A stretch of 64,000 nt of DNA, taken from Epsilonproteobacteria bacterium UBA4036 (GTDB taxonomy: Bacteria > Campylobacterota > Campylobacteria > Campylobacterales > Arcobacteraceae). A program made the position numbers and the translations under genes. Within the stretch, counting starts at the first letter, position 1; the number at the start of each line of letters is the position of its first letter. Below, one piece after another: positions 25,956 to 34,609 of the stretch. Where the stretch lies: assembly GCA_002382325.1 (NCBI GenBank), contig DGAG01000007.1, positions 372,001 through 436,000 on the forward strand, written 5' to 3'. A model generated the notes under the pieces. That model searched no databases, was not told the DNA's origin, and saw only the letters and a program-made list of their open reading frames with translations.

Positions 25956-26918
25956 ATGAATAAAAACTTTATTGTTCAAGAGGAAAATAGATTAGATAAA
26001 TTTTTATCTTTAAATTTAGAAGAAACAAGAAATCAAATTGAACATTTAATTAAAAAAGAGTGTGTAAAAGTTGATGGTAAAACTGTCACTAAAGCAGGTT
26101 TAAAACTCAAGTTAAATCAAAACATTGAAGTCTTTTTACCTGAAGTAGAAAAGAAAGAGGCTCAAGAGATTGATTTTGATGTTGAAATTATTTATGAAGA
26201 TGACGACATTCTTGTTATCAACAAACCGTCAAACTTAATTGTTCACGATGCACCAAGTGTCAACGAACCCACTTTAGTCGATTGGCTTAAGAAAAAGAAC
26301 ATTTCTCTTTCTACCATCAGTGGAGAAGAACGTCACGGGATAGTCCACCGATTGGATAAAGGAACAAGTGGGTTAATGGTTGTGGCTAAAAGCAATGAAG
26401 CTCATGTCTTTTTATCTGAACAACTTCAAGACAAAAGTATGGGAAGATATTATTTGGCATTGATTGATTTGCCATTAAAAGATAATGTCATTATTGAAAA
26501 ACCCATGGCACGAAATCCCACTAATCGTTTGAAAATGGGAATTGTAGAAAATGGCAAATTTGCTAAGTCAGCCTTCAGTAAAATTGCTCTTAGTAAAAAT
26601 GAAACCATAGAACTTATCGCAGCAAAACTTTTTACAGGAAGAACGCATCAAATCCGTGTGCATTTAAGCTCGATAAATAGACACATTTTAGGTGATAATT
26701 TATATGGATTTAAGGGGGATTTGAATAAAATCAAAAGAGTTTATTTGCATGCTTATTCCCTTTATTTAGTCCATCCAAGAACCAAACAACGCATGGATTT
26801 TTTAGCAAATATGCCCAATGACATGAATGAATTTTTAAATGAAAACTTTAACGTGGAGGAAATCTGTGAAAAGATTAATCAAAATTATATCATCGACTCT
26901 TTTGGTTTTGCTCATTAG
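25956..26918 (+). CDS. RluA-family pseudouridine synthase
   Basis: 320 aa. An N-terminal S4-like RNA-binding domain (residues about 8-60), then the catalytic domain with HRLDKGTSGLMVVAK carrying the nucleophilic Asp. The family modifies uridines in 23S rRNA or tRNA; whether RluC or RluD type cannot be told. The 3' end overlaps the downstream lipoprotein gene by 53 bases, suggesting a coupled transcript. Confidence 0.92.
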   Translation: MNKNFIVQEENRLDKFLSLNLEETRNQIEHLIKKECVKVDGKTVTKAGLKLKLNQNIEVFLPEVEKKEAQEIDFDVEIIYEDDDILVINKPSNLIVHDAPSVNEPTLVDWLKKKNISLSTISGEERHGIVHRLDKGTSGLMVVAKSNEAHVFLSEQLQDKSMGRYYLALIDLPLKDNVIIEKPMARNPTNRLKMGIVENGKFAKSAFSKIALSKNETIELIAAKLFTGRTHQIRVHLSSINRHILGDNLYGFKGDLNKIKRVYLHAYSLYLVHPRTKQRMDFLANMPNDMNEFLNENFNVEEICEKINQNYIIDSFGFAH

Positions 26919-28140
26919 TGGATGTACAACAGCCAACTTAACTGAACCTGAAAAACCTAAAATTGATACAACGCTTGAAGCCGTTGATTCTGAATCACTT
27001 CGAACCATTCCTGATATTACTTCAGTGGCATTTGAGTGGAAAAAAGTTGATGATTTACGCGTCGATGGGTACTACCTTTATCGTGCTAATATGAGTGAAG
27101 AAGGCAATAAATTAAAACGTGTTACGTTCATTAAAAACCGATATGCTACGCATTATGTTGATACAAAGTTAGAACCAAGTACACGATACATGTATGCCAT
27201 TTCCAGTGCAACCAAACACGACACCGAATCAAAACCAACCAATGCCTATACCGTACAGACACTACCTATTCCAGAAGCGGTCTCTTTTATCCAAGCTATT
27301 AGCAATATGCCACGACAAGTTAAAATATTGTGGCGACCTCATGAGAGTGAACGAATTGAGTATTATACCATTGAAAGAACCACACCAACCACTGCAAAAT
27401 GGAATGAGTTGGATAAAATTGAAGGTCGGTTGCAAGTTGAATACATTGATACTAAACTGGAAGACAATGTGGTGTATATGTATCGGTTAAAAGCACACAC
27501 CTTTGATGGCATTGAGTCTCAACCCAGTGAAATTGTACGAGCGCAAACCAAACCTTTACCTTATCCTGCCAATCACGTTAAAGCAACCATTGATCAACCT
27601 CGAAAAATTATTGTTTCGTGGGAAGCTTCAAGTACACAAGATGTCATTCAATACAAACTTTACAGCAGCAGCAGTGCGGATGGAAGTTTTACTCACTTAA
27701 AATCCGTACCCAGTGATGTGTTTATGTATGAAGATATTATCAATGAAGACGGAAAACATCGATTTTATAAAATTACCGCCGTGGACAAAGATGGTTTAGA
27801 AAGTGCATTATTGATGAACTCCACCATGGGAATTACTCTGCCTAAACTCAATAAACCCATTATTACCTTAGCTCAAATTCAAGGGGAAAAAGCCATTTTA
27901 AATTGGCAAGCAGGCGACAACAGAGCGCAATCGTTTGTTGTGTACAAAACGGTTAAAGAAGGATTTATGAACTCTAAAACCACTAAAATCAATGGCATTA
28001 CTGATTTACGTTATGAAGACCGAGATATTGTTCGAGGGGTAGAGTATCAATATACACTGCAATCAATTGACCAATACGGCATTGCCTCTGAACAAACCAA
28101 AGAGGTCTCTTTGACCTTACCAAAATTAAGTGAGAAATAA
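26866..28140 (+). CDS. Fibronectin type III lipoprotein
   Basis: 424 aa from GTG 26866, which follows GGAGGAAA; the longer frame from ATG 26839 lacks a site. It starts with a lipoprotein signal, lipobox LISGC (Cys at about residue 20). About four FN3 domains follow, each with V(T)FEWKK- or VKILW-type strands and a TKLEPSTRYMYAI-type tail. Anchored in an envelope membrane. It lies in the conserved rluA-FN3-trmB-ftsE-ftsX order, so an envelope/division role is plausible (inference). Confidence 0.9.
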   Translation: MKRLIKIISSTLLVLLISGCTTANLTEPEKPKIDTTLEAVDSESLRTIPDITSVAFEWKKVDDLRVDGYYLYRANMSEEGNKLKRVTFIKNRYATHYVDTKLEPSTRYMYAISSATKHDTESKPTNAYTVQTLPIPEAVSFIQAISNMPRQVKILWRPHESERIEYYTIERTTPTTAKWNELDKIEGRLQVEYIDTKLEDNVVYMYRLKAHTFDGIESQPSEIVRAQTKPLPYPANHVKATIDQPRKIIVSWEASSTQDVIQYKLYSSSSADGSFTHLKSVPSDVFMYEDIINEDGKHRFYKITAVDKDGLESALLMNSTMGITLPKLNKPIITLAQIQGEKAILNWQAGDNRAQSFVVYKTVKEGFMNSKTTKINGITDLRYEDRDIVRGVEYQYTLQSIDQYGIASEQTKEVSLTLPKLSEK

Positions 28141-28147
28141 TCCATAA

Positions 28148-29338
28148 ATGCCGCATATTGTATTTAACCAACATCATAAACTTAAGACTCCAACTTCTTG
28201 CGATGGAGTCTTATTTACTTTTATTGCCCAATCGTATAATTTTACATCCAGTGTACGCAAAACCGAATATAAAGTCGGTGTTAAAAGCGATGACAAAGAG
28301 TTTTTACTCACGTTAAAACAAAAAGATGACAACGTGATGCTTAAAGCCGATAAACCCACTCGAGTTACACCCATTTCTATTGTTAAACATGCCCTTAATG
28401 CTTATGCAAAAGCCACATCGTCCCATATTGTTTTTTCAAATACAAGTAACGACTCACACAAAGTCGAGCCACAAAGAGAGTATTTAAAAGAGATTGAATA
28501 TTTTGTCAATGAGTTTGACACCAACAAAGAGATACAAATCGAAATTGGATTTGGAAGCGGACGACACTTAATTCATCAAGCCAAAGCCAACCCAGAGGTT
28601 CAGTTTATTGGACTTGAAATTCATACACCCTCAATTGAGCAAATGCTCAAACAAGTTAAACTGCAAAATATCACCAATATTTTAGCTGTCAATTATGATG
28701 CCCGACTTTTTATGGAGTTTATTAAATCCAACAGTGTGAGCAAAATCTTTGTTCACTTTCCTGTCCCTTGGGATAAAAAACCGCACAGACGAGTTTACAG
28801 CAACGAATTTATCAATGAAGCGCTACGAATTTTGCGAGTTGATGGAACGCTTGAATTACGAACGGACAGTCGAAAATATTTTGATTATTGTGTTGATTTA
28901 TTAACACATTTACCTCAAGGTAAAATCACCATTGATATTAACAAAGATTTAAACGTTTCAAGCAAATACGAAGATCGTTGGAAAAAACAAGGTAAAGCGA
29001 TTTATGATGTTATTTTACAATGTCAACAAAACGATGAAGCCATCAATTTAGACAAAGATTTCTCTTTTCCAAAAGCAATTGATTTTGATAAATTCAAGAA
29101 AAATTTTCCTCAAAAAGCCCTTGTAGAAGAGGATTTTGTAGTGCATATTGAAGATGTTTTTGATATTGAGCCCAACGGTGGTTTGATTCAAATTACCTTT
29201 GGAAGTTTTAATAAACCTTTAAACAAATATCTCTATGTCAAGCAAGGGAAAATTAACTATTTTCAAGGCAATCCTATTCCTACGAGTGCCAATATAAAAG
29301 CACACCAAAAACTCAAAGAGATTTTATGTCATGATTAA
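28148..29338 (+). CDS. trmB: tRNA (guanine(46)-N7)-methyltransferase
   Basis: 396 aa, longer than the usual 220-240 aa. The SAM-dependent core (about residues 120-260) has EIGFGSGRHL and VHFPVPWDKKPH RRVYSNEF-type motifs that identify TrmB. The extra N-terminal 110 and C-terminal 110 residues occur in Campylobacterota TrmB. Starts eight bases after the FN3 gene and overlaps ftsE by eight bases. Confidence 0.95.
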   Translation: MPHIVFNQHHKLKTPTSCDGVLFTFIAQSYNFTSSVRKTEYKVGVKSDDKEFLLTLKQKDDNVMLKADKPTRVTPISIVKHALNAYAKATSSHIVFSNTSNDSHKVEPQREYLKEIEYFVNEFDTNKEIQIEIGFGSGRHLIHQAKANPEVQFIGLEIHTPSIEQMLKQVKLQNITNILAVNYDARLFMEFIKSNSVSKIFVHFPVPWDKKPHRRVYSNEFINEALRILRVDGTLELRTDSRKYFDYCVDLLTHLPQGKITIDINKDLNVSSKYEDRWKKQGKAIYDVILQCQQNDEAINLDKDFSFPKAIDFDKFKKNFPQKALVEEDFVVHIEDVFDIEPNGGLIQITFGSFNKPLNKYLYVKQGKINYFQGNPIPTSANIKAHQKLKEILCHD

Positions 29339-29993
29339 AGCCAAAGAAATTTACCTCTCTTACGATGAAAATCGTTTTATTATCAAAAAAGGAAACTTTC
29401 AAATTAAGCCTCGTGAGTTTGTCTTTATTGGAGGTGCTAGTGGAAGCGGAAAATCAACCTTACTGAAATCTTTTTACGGAGATATTACGTTAAAACACGG
29501 TCAACTTCTGATTGATAATCAAGATATGTCAACTCCTTCAAACCGAACATTAAGAGAAGTAAGAAAAAATATTGGTGTTATTTTTCAAGATTATAAACTG
29601 GTTAAAGAGTGGACCATTGAAGAGAATATTATGTTGCCTTTAAAAATCAATGGTTACTCTAATGATATTTCAAAACAACAAGCCATAAAACTGCTTTCAC
29701 ACGTCAAACTAAGCCACCGAGAAGGGTTTTATCCCAGTCAATTAAGTGGGGGAGAACAACAACGAGTTGCCGTAGCACGAGCATTGGCTCACAATCCAAA
29801 AATTATTATTGCCGATGAACCTACGGGAAACTTAGATGATTCATCGGCAGATTTGGTTTGGAATTTACTTAAAAATGCCAATGAACAACTGGGAATTACT
29901 ATTGTCGTAGTAACACACCGAGTACCCAGAAATTTTGGAATTGCTTTTAGACAACTCTCAATTGAAGATGGAATTATTTATGAAGTCTGTTAA
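29331..29993 (+). CDS. ftsE: Cell-division ABC ATPase FtsE
   Basis: 220 aa. Walker A GASGSGKST, signature LSGGEQQRV, Walker B IIIADEPTGNLD and the H-loop VVVTHR are complete. With FtsX it drives periplasmic activation of amidases through EnvC during septation. The start overlaps the end of trmB and the stop overlaps ftsX. Confidence 0.94.
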   Translation: MIKAKEIYLSYDENRFIIKKGNFQIKPREFVFIGGASGSGKSTLLKSFYGDITLKHGQLLIDNQDMSTPSNRTLREVRKNIGVIFQDYKLVKEWTIEENIMLPLKINGYSNDISKQQAIKLLSHVKLSHREGFYPSQLSGGEQQRVAVARALAHNPKIIIADEPTGNLDDSSADLVWNLLKNANEQLGITIVVVTHRVPRNFGIAFRQLSIEDGIIYEVC

Positions 29994-30801
29994 AACTATT
30001 TTTTCATTTGTTATCCCTTTATGTGTTATGCTCATTACCTTTTCAATGTATATTTTTACAGAAGAAATTATTGCCAACTATAAAAACAAAATCTCTGATG
30101 ACTATGCCATTGTAGTAATTACCAATACCCCTTTGATAAAAGATGACATCAACTCTCTTGCTGGTATTGCTGTTAAAAAGATTGTGACCTTGGATAAAGA
30201 AGAGATTATCCAAAAAGTCAAAGACTCTTTGTCGGAAAACTCTATTTTTTTACTCAAACAGCGTTTGCCTTTTTTTTATACCTTACATTTAGAGACTTTT
30301 CCCACAAGTTCTCAACTTGAAATCATACGCAATGAACTGGCAAAAATTCCTAATATCAATAAAATAGAGATTTTTTCAAAAGATCATAATAAGATTTTCT
30401 CACTTTTGGTTTTGAATCAAAATATTATTATTGTCTTTTTTGTCATCTCATTACTTTTTTCTATTATTCTGTTTTCAAAGCAAATTCAAATTTGGTTTTA
30501 TGAGCACCAAGAAAAAATATCGATTATGCAACTGCATGGTGCTTCCATTTTATACAGTGCCTCTGCTGTGATTAAACATGCTCTTATTGCAGCGTTTATT
30601 GCATTTTTAATTGTCAGTTCGTTGTTGTTTTTTATTTTTGAGAATTTAACCATCATTTTTCCGCCTGAGTTGCATTCGATCATAGAAATTGACACTTCAT
30701 TAAACATTGAATTTGTCTATTTGTTTGTATTGTCGATGTCCATTTCCATTACCACCATTATTGGGGTTTTGTTTAAATATAAAATACGTAAATATGGTTA
30801 A
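29980..30801 (+). CDS. ftsX: Cell-division permease FtsX
   Basis: 273 aa, four membrane helices: one N-terminal (SFVIPLCVMLITFSMYIF), then a periplasmic loop of about 110 residues, then three C-terminal. This is the FtsX topology. Start at ATG 29980 within the end of ftsE. Next to ftsE and the EnvC-like gene, it should form the FtsEX-EnvC septal activator complex. Confidence 0.92.
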   Translation: MKSVKTIFSFVIPLCVMLITFSMYIFTEEIIANYKNKISDDYAIVVITNTPLIKDDINSLAGIAVKKIVTLDKEEIIQKVKDSLSENSIFLLKQRLPFFYTLHLETFPTSSQLEIIRNELAKIPNINKIEIFSKDHNKIFSLLVLNQNIIIVFFVISLLFSIILFSKQIQIWFYEHQEKISIMQLHGASILYSASAVIKHALIAAFIAFLIVSSLLFFIFENLTIIFPPELHSIIEIDTSLNIEFVYLFVLSMSISITTIIGVLFKYKIRKYG

Positions 30802-32065
30802 AATAGTTTTTATATCGGTTATTCTTTTATCAAACGTTGCGTTTGCTTCAACAAAAGCCATAGAGAGCAAAATCAATACCAATAAAAAAATACTCGAAGC
30901 CAATAAACGTTTAAATCAACAAACACAAGCCAAAATTGACAATTTATCCAAAGAGATTAAAACACAAACTTCTGAACTCAATAAAATCAACAGCAAAATT
31001 AAAATTCTCAATCAAGTCATTTTAACCCAAAAAGACAAACTGCAACATACACAAAGTCGTTTGGAAGAACTTGAAATTAAAGCATTAAATATTCAAAAAG
31101 AAAAAGAGAAAAATGAATACGATATTGTAAATATCATTATTGAAAATTTTTCTTGGGCATTTGCTCTGAACTTGGCATCAAAAAAATCACTTCAAGAAAT
31201 TATTGACACGGAAATGTATGCGGTCTTATCTTCAAATACCAAAGAAGAGATCAATCGTTTAAATAAACAGTATCTTATCATTAATCAAAACAAAATCCAA
31301 AATGAAGAAGAGATTGTTAAACTTAAAGAGTTTATTAAAGTTGAAACCAAACGAAAAGAGAGTTTGGCACAATTACAAAAAGAACAAGAAAAAACCATTG
31401 GTTCTCTTCAAAAGAAGCATATTGCCTATCAAGATGAGTTAAAGATGGTGGTCAAAAAACAAAAATCGCTCTCAACCTTGCTTTCTAAACTCAATATTTT
31501 AAAAGAAGATGAACTTAAAAAAGAGCAAGAACGTCAAAAAAAACTGGCACTTGAAAAACAAAAAAGAGAACAAGACCTAAAACAAAAACAAACCACTACA
31601 CAAGAGAGACTTGCCAATAATATTGATATTGAAGTGCGAATGTTAGGATCATCGACTTCTGGGATTAAAATTGGTAAATACAAAGGAGCCAAAACCATTG
31701 CGCCTTTAAAGTCCTATCAAATCACTAAAAAATTTGGGAAATACTTTGACCCTGTTTATAAAATCGAACTTTTCAATGAGTCTATTGTGTTAAAATCCAA
31801 TGAAGAAAAAGCCAAAGTTTTTAATGTATTAAACGGGAAAGTGGTCTATGCCAAAAAAGATTCGGGTATGTTAGAAAATGTGGTGATTATCCAACATGAA
31901 AATGGTTTGCATACAATTTATTCTCACTTAGATCAAATTTCTCCTACGATTAAAGTAGGAAAATGGGTACAAAAAGGGTATGTAGTAGGTCGAATCAATG
32001 AATTATTGACCTTTCAAGCAACAAAAAACAGTACTCACATCAATCCCCAAGACCTTTTTAACTGA
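30794..32065 (+). CDS. envC: EnvC-like murein hydrolase activator (degenerate LytM)
   Basis: 423 aa from ATG 30794, overlapping the ftsX stop by eight bases. An N-terminal signal sequence (VKIVFISVILLSNVAFA), a long coiled-coil (about residues 25-280) and a C-terminal M23/LytM-like domain with VVIIQHENGLHTIYSHLDQ. The last His-x-His of active peptidases is replaced by sequence ending INELLTFQATK, so the zinc site is broken. This is the EnvC situation: an activator, not an enzyme. Confidence 0.9.
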   Translation: MVKIVFISVILLSNVAFASTKAIESKINTNKKILEANKRLNQQTQAKIDNLSKEIKTQTSELNKINSKIKILNQVILTQKDKLQHTQSRLEELEIKALNIQKEKEKNEYDIVNIIIENFSWAFALNLASKKSLQEIIDTEMYAVLSSNTKEEINRLNKQYLIINQNKIQNEEEIVKLKEFIKVETKRKESLAQLQKEQEKTIGSLQKKHIAYQDELKMVVKKQKSLSTLLSKLNILKEDELKKEQERQKKLALEKQKREQDLKQKQTTTQERLANNIDIEVRMLGSSTSGIKIGKYKGAKTIAPLKSYQITKKFGKYFDPVYKIELFNESIVLKSNEEKAKVFNVLNGKVVYAKKDSGMLENVVIIQHENGLHTIYSHLDQISPTIKVGKWVQKGYVVGRINELLTFQATKNSTHINPQDLFN

Positions 32066-32868
32066 TGAAAATCAGTGTTATTATACCCACTTACAACCGA
32101 GCTTCTTTTCTTGAATCTTGCATCAAAAGTGTTTTAGAACAAACTTGTTGTGTGGATGAAATCATCGTAGTTGACGATGGTTCAAATGACAACACCTTTG
32201 AAACCGTCAAACAATTTGATGTAAAGTATATTTATCAAACCAATCAAGGTGTTTCTAAAGCGAGAAATACGGGGATTTTAAATGCAAAAAATGGTTGGAT
32301 TGCTTTTTTAGACAGTGATGATATCTGGCACAAAAATAAAATTGCACATCATATTGAATTTCATACAAATAACCCTCTGTCTTTGGCTTCCTTTACCGAT
32401 GAACGGTGGATACGCAATGAAAAAATCATCAATCTTAAAACGCATCAAACAAAAGAAATGCCAACTTTTTTAAACTCTTTAAAACGTTGTAAAATTGGGG
32501 CATCAACATTTTTTTGCCATAAACAACTCTTTGAGTTTGTGGGATATTTTGATGAAAGCTTAATTGCTTGTGAAGATTATGATTTGTGGTTAAGAATATT
32601 GCGAAAATACCCTATACATTATATTGATGAAAAGCTTGCCTCTAAATATGCGGGACATCCAAATCAACTCTCTTTTGAAACCAAAACCATAGACAAATAT
32701 CGTATTTATGCTTTAAAAAAACATCTTGAAAGTGAGTATAAAGTTGAAGTTTTACAAGAGCTGATTTACAAAACGGAACTTCTTCTAAAAGGTGCCATAA
32801 AGCATGGCAATACTGAAATATTAGAAGAATTTGAAAAGGAGTTAAACTACTTTATTGCTCTTAAATAG
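32065..32868 (+). CDS. Family 2 glycosyltransferase
   Basis: 267 aa, GT-A fold: VIIPTYNRASFLESCIKSVL at the N-terminus, VVDDGS and the metal-binding LDSDDIW (residues about 83-89), CEDYDLWLR later. Sugar donor and acceptor unknown. It begins on the last base of the envC stop (TGATG), so it is translationally coupled to the division operon. Probably surface-glycan or cell-wall related (inference). Confidence 0.88.
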   Translation: MKISVIIPTYNRASFLESCIKSVLEQTCCVDEIIVVDDGSNDNTFETVKQFDVKYIYQTNQGVSKARNTGILNAKNGWIAFLDSDDIWHKNKIAHHIEFHTNNPLSLASFTDERWIRNEKIINLKTHQTKEMPTFLNSLKRCKIGASTFFCHKQLFEFVGYFDESLIACEDYDLWLRILRKYPIHYIDEKLASKYAGHPNQLSFETKTIDKYRIYALKKHLESEYKVEVLQELIYKTELLLKGAIKHGNTEILEEFEKELNYFIALK

Positions 32869-32884
32869 TTTAACACCCTTCTCA

Positions 32885-33097
32885 TCAAATCATTTTGTTT
32901 TTATTTTTCGTTTTTTTAGCTTTTTTCTTTGCTTGTTTTTTCTTTTCTTCTTTGTGTTTTTTCGCCGCTTTTTTTAATACCAATCGAGCTTTTTTCTTTT
33001 TAGAAAGTTTAGGTCTTTTTTCGTCTGCTTTTTTTGCTTTCTTTTTTTTCACAACTTGAGTTTCACTAAGCTGTTCTTGGGTTATCTCTTCTGTCAT
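32885..33097 (-). CDS. Small lysine-rich, histone H1-like protein
   Basis: 70 aa with 28 Lys, in KKKK and AKK blocks after a short acidic head (MTEEITQEQLSETQ). The composition resembles bacterial histone H1-like tails or nucleoid-binding proteins. It could also be an unstructured RNA-binding protein; no family is certain. ATG 33097 follows AAAGGA. A -10 like TATAAT lies at 33128-33123 on -, facing a + TATAAT at 33161. Confidence 0.7.
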   Translation of the reverse strand: MTEEITQEQLSETQVVKKKKAKKADEKRPKLSKKKKARLVLKKAAKKHKEEKKKQAKKKAKKTKNKNKMI

Positions 33098-33193
33098 ACG
33101 TTATCCTTTAAAATATGATGGAATTATACCGTTTTTATAAGAAATATTGATAAATAACTGTATAATTTTACAAATTAAGAATAAAAAGAGATT

Positions 33194-33646
33194 ATGACCT
33201 TATACATAGATGGCGATGCATTCCCCAATTTGCTTAAACCCATTGTTCATAAAGCAATTGAAAAACGAAAGATAAAAACGTACGTAGTTGCCAATAAAAA
33301 AATCAATATTGGCAACAGCAGCCATATTGAATATTTAATTGTTGAATCAAAAGAAAATGAAGCCGATGATAAGATTGTAGCAATGCTTTTAGAAAATGAC
33401 TTGGTCATAACAGCAGATATTCCACTTGCGAATCGCTGTTTAGAAAAAAATGCTTTTGCCATTGACCACAGAGGAACAGCTTATACGCAAGATAATATCA
33501 AACACTATTTGGCGATGAGAAACTTAATGCAAGAAATCAGAGACAGCGGTGAGATGACAAAAGGTCCTGCTGCTTTTACGGTAAAAGATGCTCAAAAATT
33601 TGCCAATTCTTTGAATAATTTTTTACAACAACACTATAAAATATAA
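33194..33646 (+). CDS. YaiI/YqxD-family protein (DUF188)
   Basis: 150 aa, starts MTLYIDGDAFPN, the family N-terminus with the conserved DxD-like site, and contains ITADIPLANRCLE and DHRGTAYT. The fold is related to NYN/PIN nucleases. Function unproven. A -10 TATAAT lies at 33161-33166, close before the start. Confidence 0.9.
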   Translation: MTLYIDGDAFPNLLKPIVHKAIEKRKIKTYVVANKKINIGNSSHIEYLIVESKENEADDKIVAMLLENDLVITADIPLANRCLEKNAFAIDHRGTAYTQDNIKHYLAMRNLMQEIRDSGEMTKGPAAFTVKDAQKFANSLNNFLQQHYKI

Positions 33647-33657
33647 AAGGATATCCC

Positions 33658-34536
33658 ATTATAGCCATTGACTTATCAACAAAAAATCAATTTAAAACGT
33701 TTTGTACACAACATCAATTTACCGATATGGAAAAAGCCATTGAATACTTCACGGTATTTGGTGGATTAGACATACAACTTGATACCAATAAACCTCTTTT
33801 GGAGTTGATTGAAAAACACCTTCTTGCTGAGTATAAAAGCCTTCGAACTCAAATCAACAGTTTAACGGGTGGTTATAAAGTCGATCACGCCATTTTAACA
33901 GGAGCGGCATTAGGTGACAGACGAACGCAGACAGCTTTTAAAAAGGCTCATGTCAGTTTTGAAGAGGGTATGAAATGTGTAGAAGGTTTATGTGACAAAG
34001 GTATCATAGAACTTGAATCTTCACAACACTTTATCACCAATCAACGAGGTGATGCTAAAGTGGCTAAAAAGATTTTATTTACAGCACCAATTTTACGTTT
34101 TTGGTTTGCATTTATCTCTCCTATTTACAAAGGGATTAAAGAAGGAAACTATCAAGAGTTTCATGAATTATATGCCAATCGCAAAGCTCAATTTAGCGAT
34201 TTTGTTTTTGAAGAATTGGCGTTAGAGTTTTTAATAGATTTTTACAAAGATGATGCACTCAAACAAATGGGAAAATATTGGGATGAAAAAATCCAAATTG
34301 ATTTAATTGCTAAAACCACTTCAGGTAAAATTATTGTGGGAACGTGTAAATATATTGATGGAAAAATGAAAAAAAGTGAACTGAGCAAACTTAAAGAAGA
34401 GTGTATAAAAATAGGAATTGAACCCGATATTTTTGTATTTTTTGCAAAAAAAGGGTACAGCAATGAACTTAAAGCACTAAAAAGTGAGAGTATCAAACTT
34501 TTTAGTGCGAAAAGTCTTAGACTTTTGCTTGAATAG
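33658..34536 (+). CDS. DUF234-domain protein with probable AUU start
   Basis: 292 aa if started at ATT 33658. AAAGGA (33646-33651) lies six bases before that ATT, and the open frame from there (IDLSTKNQFKTFCTQHQFTD) runs straight into the body. The first ATG, 33727, has no ribosome site. The body carries a winged-helix-like middle and a C-terminal DUF234 nuclease-like part (FVFEELALEFLIDFYKD, IQIDLIAKTTSGKIIVGTCKY), like the C-terminal half of archaeal-type ATPases but without an ATPase domain. The DxxxK pair in DLIAK ... GTCK resembles a PD-(D/E)XK core. Role unknown. Confidence 0.75.
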   Translation: MIAIDLSTKNQFKTFCTQHQFTDMEKAIEYFTVFGGLDIQLDTNKPLLELIEKHLLAEYKSLRTQINSLTGGYKVDHAILTGAALGDRRTQTAFKKAHVSFEEGMKCVEGLCDKGIIELESSQHFITNQRGDAKVAKKILFTAPILRFWFAFISPIYKGIKEGNYQEFHELYANRKAQFSDFVFEELALEFLIDFYKDDALKQMGKYWDEKIQIDLIAKTTSGKIIVGTCKYIDGKMKKSELSKLKEECIKIGIEPDIFVFFAKKGYSNELKALKSESIKLFSAKSLRLLLE

Positions 34537-34542
34537 CAAAAA

Positions 34543-34608
34543 AGTGAGTAGTAAGTAGTGAGAAGTAAGTAGTGAATATTACACTTTTTACTACTCACCA
34601 CTCACCAT
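34543..34608. repeat. Imperfect repeat/hairpin between convergent genes
   Basis: Tandem AGTAAGTAGTGAG words followed by their imperfect reverse complement (TTTTTACTACTCACCACTCAC). The whole stretch can fold into one long hairpin between the DUF234 gene and the ABC-F gene. It could terminate both; it shows no other coding potential. Confidence 0.6.
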
Positions 34609-34609
34609 T

